From Saturnia japonica (taxonomy: Eukaryota; Arthropoda; Insecta; Lepidoptera; Saturniidae): a stretch of DNA of 64,000 bases. Each line of letters opens with the position of its first letter. Position 1 is the stretch's first letter. Position numbers and translations under genes: made by a program. The stretch covers positions 11,241,413 through 11,305,412 of the forward strand of contig CM065320.1 in the NCBI GenBank assembly GCA_033032175.1. The letters are read 5' to 3'. A model generated the notes under the pieces. It was not told the DNA's origin. It worked only from the letters and a program-made list of their open reading frames with translations, and did not search any database. Shown piece after piece: positions 28,001 to 34,182 of this stretch.

Positions 28001-28380
28001 TTCTGTGTTCCGATCCGTATGGCGTGGTTGGTAACATGCACCGGCACATGAGGCATTCCAACAACAAACTCTCTCACTCACTCACCAGACTCACTCAGGA
28101 TTAGGAAGATGTTATGACTGACCTTAGAACTGCGATCCTTTTGTATTTAGTTGTACATAGCTATAGGCTGCAGCCTGCAGCGAATAATGAACTTCGGTTG
28201 GACTTGATGACCGTTCGGAATATGCTTTAAAAGCAGAGAAGTTATAGTTAAAATATACTTTGCTTGTTACAGATATCTCGCGCGAGTATCGACGCGTGCA
28301 AGGACTACTTCCGCGACGACCTCATCAAAACCGATTGGCAATTAATGGTTGAACTGAAGAAACTATTTCAGATCCTCTGA
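911..28380 (+). CDS. eIF5B: eukaryotic translation initiation factor 5B, 16 exons, 5' partial
   Basis: Translational GTPase that joins the 60S subunit to the 48S complex in the cytosol, homologous to bacterial IF2. Exons: 911-1060, 1134-2281, 2425-2583, 3042-3179, 3328-3546, 4451-4564, 5780-6007, 7721-7902, 9017-9178, 10579-10709, 12125-12257, 13690-13797, 13883-14047, 15370-15477, 16539-16700, 28273-28380. About 1,138 codons are visible against roughly 1,220 in the human protein, so the missing start is upstream of the window. In order it has a long K/E-rich tail, the G domain ([30 protein letters not shown]), beta-barrel domain II, domain III and domain IV ending in the C-terminal helices. 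All introns are GT-AG. Junctions are phase 0 except exon 1/2 and exon 10/11. Exon 8 is 182 nt, one base short of frame, and is the only break. Identification rests on near-continuous similarity to known animal eIF5B. Confidence 0.95.
1134..2281 (+). CDS. eIF5B: eIF5B exon 2 (K/E-rich N-terminal region)
   Basis: A 1,148-nt exon coding for a highly charged lysine/glutamate-rich, probably disordered and coiled-coil tail, as in all animal eIF5B proteins. The acceptor is TTTAG at 1129-1133 and the donor GTAAAT at 2282. It joins exon 1 across a split GAT codon. The purine-rich strand makes long spurious antisense reading frames. Confidence 0.92.
2425..2583 (+). CDS. eIF5B: eIF5B exon 3
   Basis: 53 whole codons, containing the WDAESEEE motif that resembles the conserved WDA(S) acidic motif in eIF5B tails, followed by a PPPKPEP proline patch. 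The acceptor is TTATTAG and the donor GTAAGA. Confidence 0.93.
2612..2895 (+). mobile_element. tRNA-derived SINE, copy 1
   Basis: Begins with an A-box-like TGGCTCAGTGGTAG and carries a decayed B-box, then a body shared with 25,595-25,885: AGCCTGA, AAAACAT, TTACCATC-type, CACTA.GCTTAGCGTGCT. It lies in intron 3. Old, with no target duplication visible. Confidence 0.7.
3042..3179 (+). CDS. eIF5B: eIF5B exon 4
   Basis: 46 whole codons. An acidic serine/glutamate cluster ends in [12 protein letters not shown], the basic lead-in to the G domain. The acceptor is ACCACAG and the donor GTACTG. Confidence 0.92.
3328..3546 (+). CDS. eIF5B: eIF5B exon 5 (G1 and switch I)
   Basis: 73 codons. It opens with [20 protein letters not shown], then the P-loop GHVDTGKT at 3397-3420 and switch [11 protein letters not shown]. 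These are the nucleotide- and magnesium-binding elements. The acceptor is ATCTTAG and the donor GTATGT. Confidence 0.97.
4451..4564 (+). CDS. eIF5B: eIF5B exon 6 (G3)
   Basis: 38 codons carrying the G3 motif DTPGHE at 4493-4510, with the catalytic histidine at 4505-4507, then [15 protein letters not shown]. The acceptor is GTTTGCAG and the donor GTAAGT. Confidence 0.97.
4690..4929 (+). repeat. lepidopteran repeat, family B, copy 1
   Basis: Shares ACATTTTATAG, GACTATATAACTTCA, GCTGTAGGCAAGT and the end GAGAGTTGTT.GAATAAATTTAACA with 63,590-63,815, and the first half with 35,820-35,970. A LINE has inserted into its right end at 4930. Confidence 0.65.
4930..5689 (-). mobile_element. 5'-truncated LINE insertion with 14-bp target duplication
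   Basis: Read on the minus strand, 5367-5023 encodes a reverse-transcriptase C-terminal tail ([41 protein letters not shown]), the type annotated as endonuclease-reverse transcriptase in moths. Upstream, 5680-5370 keeps the preceding conserved segment but with stops and a frame break. The direct repeat AATAAATTTAACAT flanks it at 4916-4929 and 5690-5703. It inserted into an older family B repeat inside eIF5B intron 6. A sister fragment is at 22,745-23,265. Confidence 0.88.
5023..5367 (-). pseudogene. LINE ORF2 C-terminal fragment
   Basis: A 114-residue open stretch equivalent to the region after the reverse-transcriptase domain of a non-LTR retrotransposon. It lacks the endonuclease and catalytic RT motifs, so it is inactive. 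The similar fragment at 23,031-23,237 preserves the next segment ([14 protein letters not shown]), which supports a common family. Confidence 0.85.
5780..6007 (+). CDS. eIF5B: eIF5B exon 7 (G4)
   Basis: 76 codons. It begins [15 protein letters not shown] and contains the guanine-specificity motif NKID at 5870-5881. The acceptor is CTTTCAG and the donor GTACTG. Confidence 0.97.
6008..7720. other. eIF5B intron 7
   Basis: 1.7 kb. Around 7088-7210 is a GC-richer stretch with GCCTCTTGGTAGTGTA and GTCATGGGCTCGATA that may be a badly decayed SINE head; evidence is weak. Nothing else recognised. Confidence 0.4.
7721..7902 (+). CDS. eIF5B: eIF5B exon 8 (G5) with one-base frame discrepancy
   Basis: The first part encodes [20 protein letters not shown] and the G5 motif TSA (serine-alanine at 7787-7792) in the expected frame. 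From about 7852 the expected family sequence (KRL, then ATVLE) appears only in the reading frame two bases further on. The exon is 182 nt, not a multiple of three, yet its donor after GAG at 7902 and the next exon start (GTG AAA GCT) need phase 0. Read literally, the frame would hit TGA at the start of exon 9. This is either a real indel or a sequencing error between about 7829 and 7852. Confidence 0.93.
7903..9016. other. eIF5B intron 8
   Basis: 1.1 kb of very AT-rich sequence. No repeat, RNA gene or reading frame that I can support. Confidence 0.5.
9017..9178 (+). CDS. eIF5B: eIF5B exon 9 (domain II)
   Basis: 54 codons from [12 protein letters not shown] to [11 protein letters not shown], the start of the beta-barrel domain II. 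The acceptor is TTGTATAG and the donor GTAAAT. Confidence 0.97.
9179..10578. other. eIF5B intron 9
   Basis: 1.4 kb. The segment 9600-9970 is less AT-rich and rich in short TACATA-type repeats, but has no recognisable element. The rest is ordinary intron sequence. Confidence 0.45.
10579..10709 (+). CDS. eIF5B: eIF5B exon 10
   Basis: Encodes [20 protein letters not shown] through PDEVDVL. It ends in phase 2 at CTCAA before donor GTGAGC; the split lysine codon is completed by the G at 12125. Confidence 0.95.
10710..12124. other. eIF5B intron 10
   Basis: 1.4 kb of AT-rich intron. No element recognised. Confidence 0.45.
12125..12257 (+). CDS. eIF5B: eIF5B exon 11
   Basis: Encodes [16 protein letters not shown] followed by [20 protein letters not shown], highly conserved at the start of domain III. 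The acceptor is GTTACAG and the donor GTAAGT. Exons 10 and 11 together are 264 nt, restoring frame. Confidence 0.97.
12472..12597. repeat. foldback element built from SINE-body sequence
   Basis: The left arm (12472-12514) and right arm (12551-12597) are imperfect reverse complements: TAACTACCATC... CTGTCGCCAAGCACCTATA against TGTAGGTGCTTCGGCGACAG ...GGTGGTAGCTATTA. The left arm and loop also match the SINE body at 25,755-25,810. It lies in intron 11. Confidence 0.65.
13075..13575 (+). mobile_element. 5'-truncated RTE-like LINE with 10-bp target duplication
   Basis: Encodes the C-terminal end of a lepidopteran endonuclease-reverse transcriptase: [20 protein letters not shown], then [30 protein letters not shown] and GRPPTRW. 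It ends in an ATGATGATG microsatellite tail, as RTE-type LINEs do. Direct repeats ATACGTCTTA lie at 13065-13074 and 13576-13585. The copy is well preserved, suggesting a fairly recent insertion into eIF5B intron 11, about 100 bases before exon 12. Confidence 0.92.
13083..13562 (+). pseudogene. LINE reverse-transcriptase C-terminal fragment (RTE-like)
   Basis: An open frame of about 160 codons with no start of its own, cut off 5' by truncation at insertion. It lacks endonuclease and RT catalytic motifs. The frame is uninterrupted up to the stop at 13560-13562. Confidence 0.88.
13690..13797 (+). CDS. eIF5B: eIF5B exon 12
   Basis: 36 codons, [20 protein letters not shown] through ILAFDVK (domain III). 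The acceptor is TTTTTTAG and the donor GTAAGA. A LINE lies just upstream in intron 11. Confidence 0.97.
13883..14047 (+). CDS. eIF5B: eIF5B exon 13
   Basis: 55 codons from [17 protein letters not shown] through [14 protein letters not shown], covering the end of domain III and the long linking helix. It lies 85 bases after exon 12. The acceptor is AATCAG and the donor GTATAT. Confidence 0.97.
14155..14737. mobile_element. GC-rich insert bounded by 10-bp inverted repeats
   Basis: CAGTCCAGGG at 14155-14164 is matched in inverse by CCCTGGACTG at 14728-14737. The insert is GC-rich against its intron. It holds a CTATATAG box on both strands near 14352 and, on the minus strand, AATAAA near 14215 followed by a TTTACTTTCGTCTCG segment. 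That order could mean a solo LTR on the minus strand, or a non-autonomous DNA element. No target duplication is clear. Confidence 0.4.
15370..15477 (+). CDS. eIF5B: eIF5B exon 14
   Basis: 36 codons, [20 protein letters not shown] and onward to ICVPSQD (start of domain IV). The acceptor is GTGTTAG and the donor GTGAGT. Confidence 0.97.
16285..16503 (-). repeat. CTAGCTGTGCCCGCG-type repeat
   Basis: Reading the minus strand, it begins CTAGCTGTGCCCGCGGCTTC and continues with the TTTATAAAAA...TTTCTTAAA, TTTTTATT.AATGAAGATATC and TTTTTGCGTGAT segments shared with 44,458-44,690, 52,250-52,530, 57,665-57,840 and 60,205-60,347. No coding capacity. Confidence 0.75.
16539..16700 (+). CDS. eIF5B: eIF5B exon 15
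   Basis: 54 codons containing [12 protein letters not shown] and the strongly conserved [14 protein letters not shown]. The acceptor is GTTAACAG and the donor GTAAGT. A lepidopteran repeat ends only 36 bases upstream. Confidence 0.97.
18313..19204 (+). mobile_element. decayed hAT transposon
   Basis: Terminal inverted repeats CAGTGTTGTCAT and, at the right end, GTTGGTAACACTG match the CAGTGTTGCCAC-type hAT terminus. Inside lies a fragment of transposase with the C-terminal dimerisation motif. The flanking 8 bases no longer match each other, so it is an old copy. The internal deletion is large (892 bp in total). Confidence 0.75.
18794..18979 (+). pseudogene. hAT transposase C-terminal dimerisation fragment
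   Basis: 61 codons and a TAA stop encode [20 protein letters not shown], then [20 protein letters not shown] and [15 protein letters not shown]. This matches the hAT dimerisation consensus (P.SS.ERLFSSAG.I...RR..L....E.L). The zinc-finger and DDE core are missing, so it is inactive. Confidence 0.78.
20244..20509. mobile_element. hAT-type MITE
   Basis: 266 bp with inverted ends TAGGGTTGCTACC and (right, inverted) TAGGGTTGCCAACC, flanked by near-identical 8-bp repeats GGCATGTC (20236-20243) and GGCGTGTC (20510-20517). The 8-bp duplication and terminus fit hAT. The interior is AT-rich and non-coding. Confidence 0.75.
20744..20829 (+). ncRNA. microRNA-like hairpin in intron 15
   Basis: An 86-nt imperfect stem-loop. 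The 5' arm runs ATATCGCCGG, ATGGCGAAAGG, TTGGCTAACGTG; the 3' arm has the complement CACGTTAGTC, AGTTACCCTTTCC, CGGTCGATAT, with a loop of roughly 16 nt. Length and pairing suit a pre-miRNA, but a relic of a small palindromic transposon would look the same. No family recognised. Confidence 0.3.
21460..21640. other. GC-rich patch in intron 15
   Basis: A stretch with GAATGCAAGCGCGAGGGGG and, 60 bases later, inverted CGCTTGCATG, then GGGGGGTCGAGG. It stands out from about 70% AT surroundings and has no coding signature. It could be regulatory or a transposon fragment. Confidence 0.3.
22745..23265 (+). mobile_element. decayed LINE fragment with reverse-transcriptase motif
   Basis: Near 22,790-22,850 the sequence encodes [20 protein letters not shown], a reverse-transcriptase motif. 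A large deletion follows, then 23,031-23,237 encodes [20 protein letters not shown] and [15 protein letters not shown], ending GGCGTGATTTATGTATGTAT. The same tail in reverse starts the LINE at 4930-5689, so both belong to one family. Inactive. Confidence 0.85.
23575..23885 (+). repeat. lepidopteran LINE-type repeat (CCCACTGCTGGGCAAA)
   Basis: Contains GTGTCCCACTGCTGGGCAAA, a block I know from many moth and butterfly loci, and ends with CGGTCTAAACCACTCAACCA. The fragment at 47,405-47,570 carries the reverse of the first part (GGCCAACAGTGGGCATAT). Confidence 0.6.
24415..24690 (+). repeat. CTAGCTGTGCCCGC-type repeat
   Basis: Begins CACTAGCTGTGCCCGCTGTT and ends near GTCAAAATCTGTCCAACCGT TTCCGAGATTAG. 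The same unit in reverse is at 40,690-40,955 (ACGGGACTTTCATTGGCAGA). Confidence 0.65.
24890..25015 (+). repeat. short interspersed repeat (CACCTGATCTTAAGTGATGA)
   Basis: CTCACCTGATCTTAAGTGAT GATGTGGCCCAAGATGG is a widespread moth and butterfly repeat block, recognised from memory. The ends are approximate. Confidence 0.45.
25595..25885 (+). mobile_element. tRNA-derived SINE, copy 2 (best preserved)
   Basis: Has an internal RNA polymerase III promoter: A-box CAGCTCAGTTGGTAGCC and B-box TAGTTCGAATCC about 45 bases apart. The body shares with 2612-2895 the blocks AAAACAT.GT.ATG, AGTTACCATC and CACTAAGCTTAGCGTGCT. It ends GGTGGTGTGAAAAAA. Confidence 0.82.
26820..27015. other. GC-rich patch in intron 15
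   Basis: GC-rich sequence (CTCACCCGGCTGCATTGTGC, GGGGTGCGGGGTGCCGC) containing a CRE-like TGACGTCA variant. No recognised repeat or coding signal. Confidence 0.3.
27496..27908. repeat. pair of ~65-bp direct repeats rich in GCAAGC
   Basis: Blocks 27496-27563 and 27848-27908 share, in order, GCAAGCC, CCAAAC, ATCCACAC.TTT, TTGCTA, GTTTGG and CAAGCATG. They enclose about 285 bases, including GTGGCAAGCCAAGGCAAAC. Possibly the ends of an unrecognised transposon. Confidence 0.45.
28273..28380 (+). CDS. eIF5B: eIF5B exon 16 (C-terminal helices and stop)
   Basis: 35 codons plus TGA. It encodes [17 protein letters not shown] and ends LKKLFQIL, the C-terminal helices of domain IV that in the yeast and human factor bind eIF1A. 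The acceptor is TTGTTACAG. It is separated from exon 15 by 11,572 bases. Confidence 0.97.
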   Translation: MSRASIDACKDYFRDDLIKTDWQLMVELKKLFQIL

Positions 28381-28960
28381 GCTGTGCCCGTACTTTGGGA
28401 CCTTCTAAAGCCATCCGTTCAAAAGATGATGTAGCCGCGTGATTCATAAAGCTTTGTCTGTTCCATCTCACAGTTGTCCTCCCGATGTATTCTATAATAG
28501 AATCTCATCCTTAAGATTTTAATGTTGTATCGAATCCTGAGTAATAGATCCTCCGTGAGCAATATTTTGGTGAATATTGTCAATTGAATATACTATATAT
28601 AGCGTTCGTCTGTATCGATCATTAGTTATAACTCATATGCATGCCATGTCCTAGAATAATTTATTTAGACTAACATTACAATGAAATGAATTAATCTATG
28701 CCCATTTTAGAAGTTGAAATATATTGTAAATATGATATTTTATTTATTTTTATCAATTGGAATAATTCACTTACATTAAACATTTTATACTATATATGTT
28801 TGCAACAATGCCGATTCGTTATAATTATTTACTATTTGCAATAGAACTATATGATTTTATGTAAATAAAATATCAAGAATGTTTTCGTCTTAATTAAGTT
28901 ATTATGCTGCTTACGAACGAAAAACATTAAAAGGTGCAATAAACGATCTCGTATGAGTGT
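28381..28960 (+). other. eIF5B: eIF5B 3' untranslated region
   Basis: About 580 AT-rich bases after the stop codon with no reading frame. The 3' end is inferred from polyadenylation hexamers at 28864-28869 and 28938-28943, so the boundary is approximate. Confidence 0.6.
28938..28943 (+). promoter_or_regulatory. polyadenylation signal AATAAA (preferred)
   Basis: AATAAA followed within about 15 bases by a GT-rich stretch (GTATGAGTGT), the usual downstream element. A second AATAAA at 28864-28869 is an alternative without such a clear GT-rich follow-up. Confidence 0.5.
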
Positions 28961-29626
28961 CTTTTTAAAGCAATATCGATTATAAGGTGCTTTTATAGTG
29001 TTAGCAATACCGAATCCCTTTTCTTAGATCGATGCAATTAAGTTTGGACGTAGAACATTCTACAAAATTTCGTCAGTAATAAAACAAACACTAATTTGTG
29101 TCTAGAAGAAGTTCGAGATTTTTTTAATGTCGAAGGATTTATTGAAAATCAATTTATATATCGCGTAACCTCGCGTGTTACTAACAACGTGTAAGTAAAT
29201 ATTTGGTTTTTAATTTTTAGTCCAAACTTATTGTATTTTTGGGTTCGTCGGGTAATTTTGATGTTGATATCAACAGAATTTGGTATAGCAAGAAGGTCGT
29301 CTATTGTACGTTATAATAATTAACGTTGAAATTCTATAATCGTTAGTAATGTTTGCGCATACACAGAAACTGGATTCGACGTAACGTGGAACAAGTGTCC
29401 GTAATTGAAAAATTGGAGGTTGTATTTTGTATTACGTAGGTATTTTCCCTTTTTGAAAACGCTTTGTATTATATAGATGGAATCGGACATATTCTTATAT
29501 TGAAGGAGTTTTATTAAATTATAAAGTATATAATATTGTTTTTTTTATTATTATTTTAAAACCATTAATTATTAAAAATTATTAGGAACAAACTAATATA
29601 TTATGCACACCTATAGTTTATAAACC
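28961..29626. other. intergenic, nothing recognised
   Basis: AT-rich sequence between the eIF5B 3' end and a LINE tail insertion. No gene or repeat supported. Confidence 0.5.
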
Positions 29627-29636
29627 TGGATTATTA

Positions 29637-30427
29637 TTTTTTTTTTTTTTTTTTTTTTTTTAGAACTGACTACACTGTTAGCCTTAGGGGCCCTATCGTC
29701 AAACAGAGCCGCTGCGGCTTTTACAGCTTCATCGGACTTGGGGGCGAGCGCTTAGGGCACTCAGCCGCGAAAGTTTGTGACGACCCGCACGAGGGTGCCA
29801 GAGTGGCCGAACCTCGGCTCGGGCGGTCGTCGCGAATGCGAAAAAGTCGCGATCTAACTAATTCCCTAATCTTAGGAGAATTCGAGCTAACTAATATATA
29901 CTCATATGCACGTTCCCCTCCTCCTGGGAGGAAGGAGTGGACCATGCGTATGTGTATTTGTTAATCGGAATGGTTTTTCTACACTAACTAGCGCATTAGT
30001 CTAACTAGCGCAAAAAAAGAAAAAAAAAGGTCCCTTACAGAACCTATGTACCTGTGTGGTGTGCACGTGTGTGTGTTCATACGTGTGTAATGTTGTGTGT
30101 GGGTAACTAAGTGTTGCACGTATAGTGTCACTTTGTATCGCGCGGGCGGCTGCCTGACCCAAGGGCTTCACACCGAGGAACGGACCTAGGCTTGGGTTGC
30201 CGCTAGAGAGGGTGGACGTGACGGGTGTGCGGGAGCGAAGTTGACCGCCCGTCCTCTGCGGAGAGAACGGTGGTTACGCGGGCGTGGGCGGTGGCACGCT
30301 CTGTTTGGAGAGACGGTGTCGGCGTAGAACGCGTTAGCTTTTTCGGTTTGGTCGGGCGGGTCAGTGAATATATTACGCGGCCGGCGTTTTCTCCGGCAGG
30401 CGTTGGGGTCGGGAACATAAGAAGCTG
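29637..30427 (-). mobile_element. poly-A LINE tail, copy 1
   Basis: The minus strand ends in a long A tract (T tract at 29637-29660). Next to it lie the family markers GTTAGCCTTAGGGGCCC, GCCGCTGCGGCTTTTACAGC and GGACTTGGGGGCGAGCGC. The longest of four copies. Candidate target duplications TGGATTATTA are at 29627-29636 and 30428-30437. It carries a minus-strand reading frame at 30547-30203 that may be the end of a retrotransposon ORF, but no RT motif is present. Confidence 0.75.
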
Positions 30428-30437
30428 TGGATTATTA

Positions 30438-32255
30438 ACACAAGGGATACTTTTTATCCCGGTAAAGACCCAATTCTGAAGTTCACTTAGGTAGAGGGCA
30501 GAAGGTAAGTTTTCTAAGTACAAATTAAATAGTGATAGGTGAATCATTATAAAACAATCTAAACCTTAGAATTAGATAGGTTCATTTCATTTGATTTGCC
30601 TATATAAAGAGAAATTCTCATATAGTACTTATACGTACATTCACGAGTATTTATTCGGTTACATAATATGTAAAATAAATTTAGTTAGTCGTATTTTTTT
30701 TATATTGCTAAGTTGGTAAACAAACATGCAGCCAGTCTGCTTTAGCCTATAATTAGCGCGCTGCCGACCTTAAATACAAGTTGCTCTGGAAACTCTGGTT
30801 ACGGCATGACACAACAAGATTATTAGTTTGCGATCTTCTGTAAGGTGGAAGTTTGTCACTATTCGGGACTGTCCCAAGTACAGAGAAATCTCCGAAGACA
30901 TTTTTCTGTGCCCTACCTCGCTTTCGCATACCTACCAGCTCCGAATAATGGGTAAGATTTCTAAATTCAGACCAAAAATATAAATTATGGATCTAATTGT
31001 TTTAGATACCAACATATTTAAAGCAACAACTTCATACTCAAGTCTAAATGGTAGTATATTGGTAAATTATCTACATTATTTCTGGATGCATTGTCAACGC
31101 AAAGCTCAGTTCATGGTCGCAAAAAGTCTCGTTATCTGATTAATAATTAAAACTGTAAATCGAATGCTAATTATAAATACAGAGGTACACAGACTTCATA
31201 TATAAATCAATTTTATTGAAATTATGACAGGACTGGATTAGCCTTATATCAAAAGTAACATATGTTACGGGCCCCACGCCTAGAGTAGGATGCATTTAGC
31301 TTGTAAAATGTACAAAACCTAGGATTAACATCTCTAACTTCTGGTAACATTTGCTATAGGCTGAAAGATGACTTTATCCGCCTATGCATAATGATGCAGT
31401 TTTACTAAGGTCAGTAACTAAAGTGCTGAGAAAAATTTCCAAAAAATGTTCTATTTCTACAGTCTCATAAAGAGTTATTATTGAGTTTACAAAATAATAT
31501 GCAACACTGCCTTTTGGTAGCTACGATGCGATTTTTTTTTCTATTTTATGTTTAGATTTAAGTTAATTTTATCACAAGTAGGTTCAGTGGATATAACAAT
31601 ATGGTGAACATAGTAATACTTTTAATTAAACCTTTTAAAGCAACTGGAACTCAAATACGGCATACATTGAAAACTGCTACGCGATATAGGTAGGTATACC
31701 TATTTAAGCAAAGGTAGGTTACCTAAGATCTAGAAACAAGGTAATCAATGTTTCATTTTCATGCAATTTTATGTTTATATCTTGGATTATACCTAATCAC
31801 CTAATAACCTAATTTGGTACCTACTTATTATATTTATACACCTAATATTAGTCATTATTAATAGGTATTTGACTATATAAAACAGTATTTTTTTTGTTTC
31901 CTCAGTTCCTTTGTTATTATTTAACTAAGGTCTCGAGAGGAAATCATACATATATAACTAAACAATGATATTATTGATATTAGCTAGGCAGTTCGTGTTG
32001 GTCGTCAATAAGAGCTTGCCAGGAAGGTCATAAAGTCTCATACCAACCGTGTATACACCAATGCCGGTCCTGTTCCATACTTCACGGGGAGGGGCTATCA
32101 CTGTACCTACAGATCGTAGTTCTGTTATTCCGTGGGACGTAAATTAAGTTGTTCTTCCAAATTTTCTTGACAAAAATGACAATGGAACTATGTTCGTAAA
32201 GTTCAAGTGGGTAGCTATGGTAAGCTAAATTAAGATGTTATACTTAAGTAATTTG
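30438..32255. other. intergenic, one repeat copy
   Basis: Contains a family A repeat fragment at about 30,730-30,925 (GCGATCTTCTGTAAGG, CCCAAGTACAGAGAAATCTC). The remainder is AT-rich with no supported gene. Confidence 0.45.
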
Positions 32256-32259
32256 TTGA

Positions 32260-32588
32260 ATATTTCCTAGTGGCTTCTGGAGTGCATATTTATGGCTGTA
32301 ACCATGGAAACTCGGTGTGCGTAGGCGAGGGGGTGGTGTTTTCACGGTCTAGGTCACGCCCCGGGCTGGAAAGCGCATGCGCGGGCTGCTGAGCCCCGTT
32401 CAGGAACTTGTTCCGTTCATAGCCCGTCGGACGTTTCCTCATGGCAGGAACCTCGAACATTCTCAGTGTATTACTTAAACTTTAATCTTGTTAACATAAA
32501 GTATTTATACAACTTAGTGCCAGTGTTCGTGATTTTCCTTATTAGTATTGTGATATTTTGGCCTAATCGAAATACTTTCCCAGTTTTG
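32260..32588 (+). promoter_or_regulatory. candidate promoter and non-coding first exon
   Basis: A GC-rich island in AT-rich DNA. It has GCGCATGCGC at 32373-32382, close to the NRF-1 consensus; GGAACTTGTTCC; and a TCAGT arthropod initiator at 32462-32466. About 120 bases later comes a strong splice donor, TTT|GTAAGT at 32587-32594. No TATA box and no ATG-led coding sequence. The order suggests a TATA-less promoter and 5' UTR exon of a gene reading rightward, with no downstream coding exon in the window. Confidence 0.35.
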
Positions 32589-33539
32589 TAAGTACCGTAA
32601 ACCTTTCTTTTTAGTAGATATAAACATGTATTTTTTATATATTTCTTTCAATATTTAATGTACCTACTTTAACTATAAGATATAGTTACTACATAACTTC
32701 ATTCTACGAAAATCAAGCGATTGTTGAAAACCCGAAAGAATGTTTGTTTATTAAAATAAATTATATTCATATTATTATGATAGGAACGTACTCAGTAGGT
32801 TTAAAGATTGAAATTCCTTTTAGACTGAAGTTAGATGTTAAAAAAATACTAAAATGCATTTATCATCCTTATATATATGACACCTCGTATACACAAGCTA
32901 GTCTACTTTCCAGGAGAGAAAAAAAACCTGTTTTGATAATTAGGTATAAAGCATACCTTTGACAATTATAGTGATTTTTATATAAAATTATGTACGTTTC
33001 ATTTTACACATACACTATTACACATTTCATAAAAAAATGTCAATTACTTTGTATCAAAATGTAAAAAAACATTATACATATATTACATTTTGTAGTTACG
33101 AGGTGTCCACATCTAGAGCAACGTTATCTAAATTATTCATTTTGTTAATTAAAAAAAACATCACAAACGTTTTCCTATCAAGGAGCATTGAAATAAAAGA
33201 ACGTAAGTAGGTATATAATGTTTGGTAATGTTTTCATGATTATATTGTATTTAGAGCGGAGATTATAGATACTATAAAAACATCCGATTATAACATGAAA
33301 TGAAAATATATAAACCACATAAATCACATTCAAGTCTTTGCCACTTACCACATTAATAGAACAATTATTATAATAACTTATAAGTACATAAGAAATGAAA
33401 CTGGTAAAAGAAAGATAGTAGAATAATTAATTAAATAACAAATATGTTATAAGTTGTGAATAGTGTGAACGTTCAGACGCATTAGGTAATTGTTTTCCTC
33501 CTTATCATTTCGCTATTGTAGTGTGTGTGTCTTTGAATT

Positions 33540-33790
33540 TTTCGAGCACGTGCTAAAACATCGTTCATTCATGCGTGCGAATGAATGGAGCGCACCGCGA
33601 GCGATGGTAGCTTGCTTATTGAGTTATTGGTAGACGGTAGCTACGTAGCTAGTAGTCTAATACAGTCGGTTGCCGCTTGACGCGCAGCGCACGCAAGTGA
33701 CACTACATATTATTTAAACATTGTGCCAAAGCCAAAGCTCACCACCAGCACATCTCACCGGATCTTCTCTCGGTGCGTCATCTATTTATA
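33540..33790. promoter_or_regulatory. GC-rich island, possible promoter
   Basis: Contains GAGCGCACCGCGAGCGATGG and TTGACGCGCAGCGCACGCAAG in an AT-rich region, with no repeat match in the window and no long reading frame. CpG-rich patches like this often mark insect promoters, but no start site can be fixed. Confidence 0.25.
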
Positions 33791-34182
33791 ATCACTCTTT
33801 AAAAACACGATACCCCCGCCGCCGACCTTGACTGCATGTGCTGCGGGTTTCATTCATTAGAATTATCACTTTCAAACGTATCTCTGGCGCACAATGTTCT
33901 CTTATGTCTTAGTATATGATGACGAATGGCTCGCTAATTGAAGATAATTTATTAGATGGTAGAAGATGGCATTAATTGGGTGACTAGCACCCATTTCGAC
34001 TGTTTAACTGTTTTTGCAGGCTTCATTTCCTGTGTCATCATTCACCGTAACACAAATTTAACATGAACACGTTACTTTTGCTATATTAAGTCTGAAAACA
34101 TTTTAAACATTACATTGTATCATCTATATAAATATATAGTACTAGCTGTGCCCCACGGTGCCCAATCCGTGTTAATTTTATA

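Larger units (their letters stand above)
16701..28272. other. eIF5B intron 15, 11.6 kb
   Basis: By far the longest intron here, filled with old mobile elements listed separately. Between them, 16,740-18,300, 19,210-20,235, 20,840-21,450, 21,900-22,740, 25,010-25,590 and 25,890-26,780 are AT-rich with nothing I can identify. Confidence 0.7.

Noticed and set aside
30203..30547. Host protein gene on the minus strand (114 codons)
   Set aside because: Most of it lies inside the poly-A LINE tail bounded by TGGATTATTA repeats, and no known domain is present.
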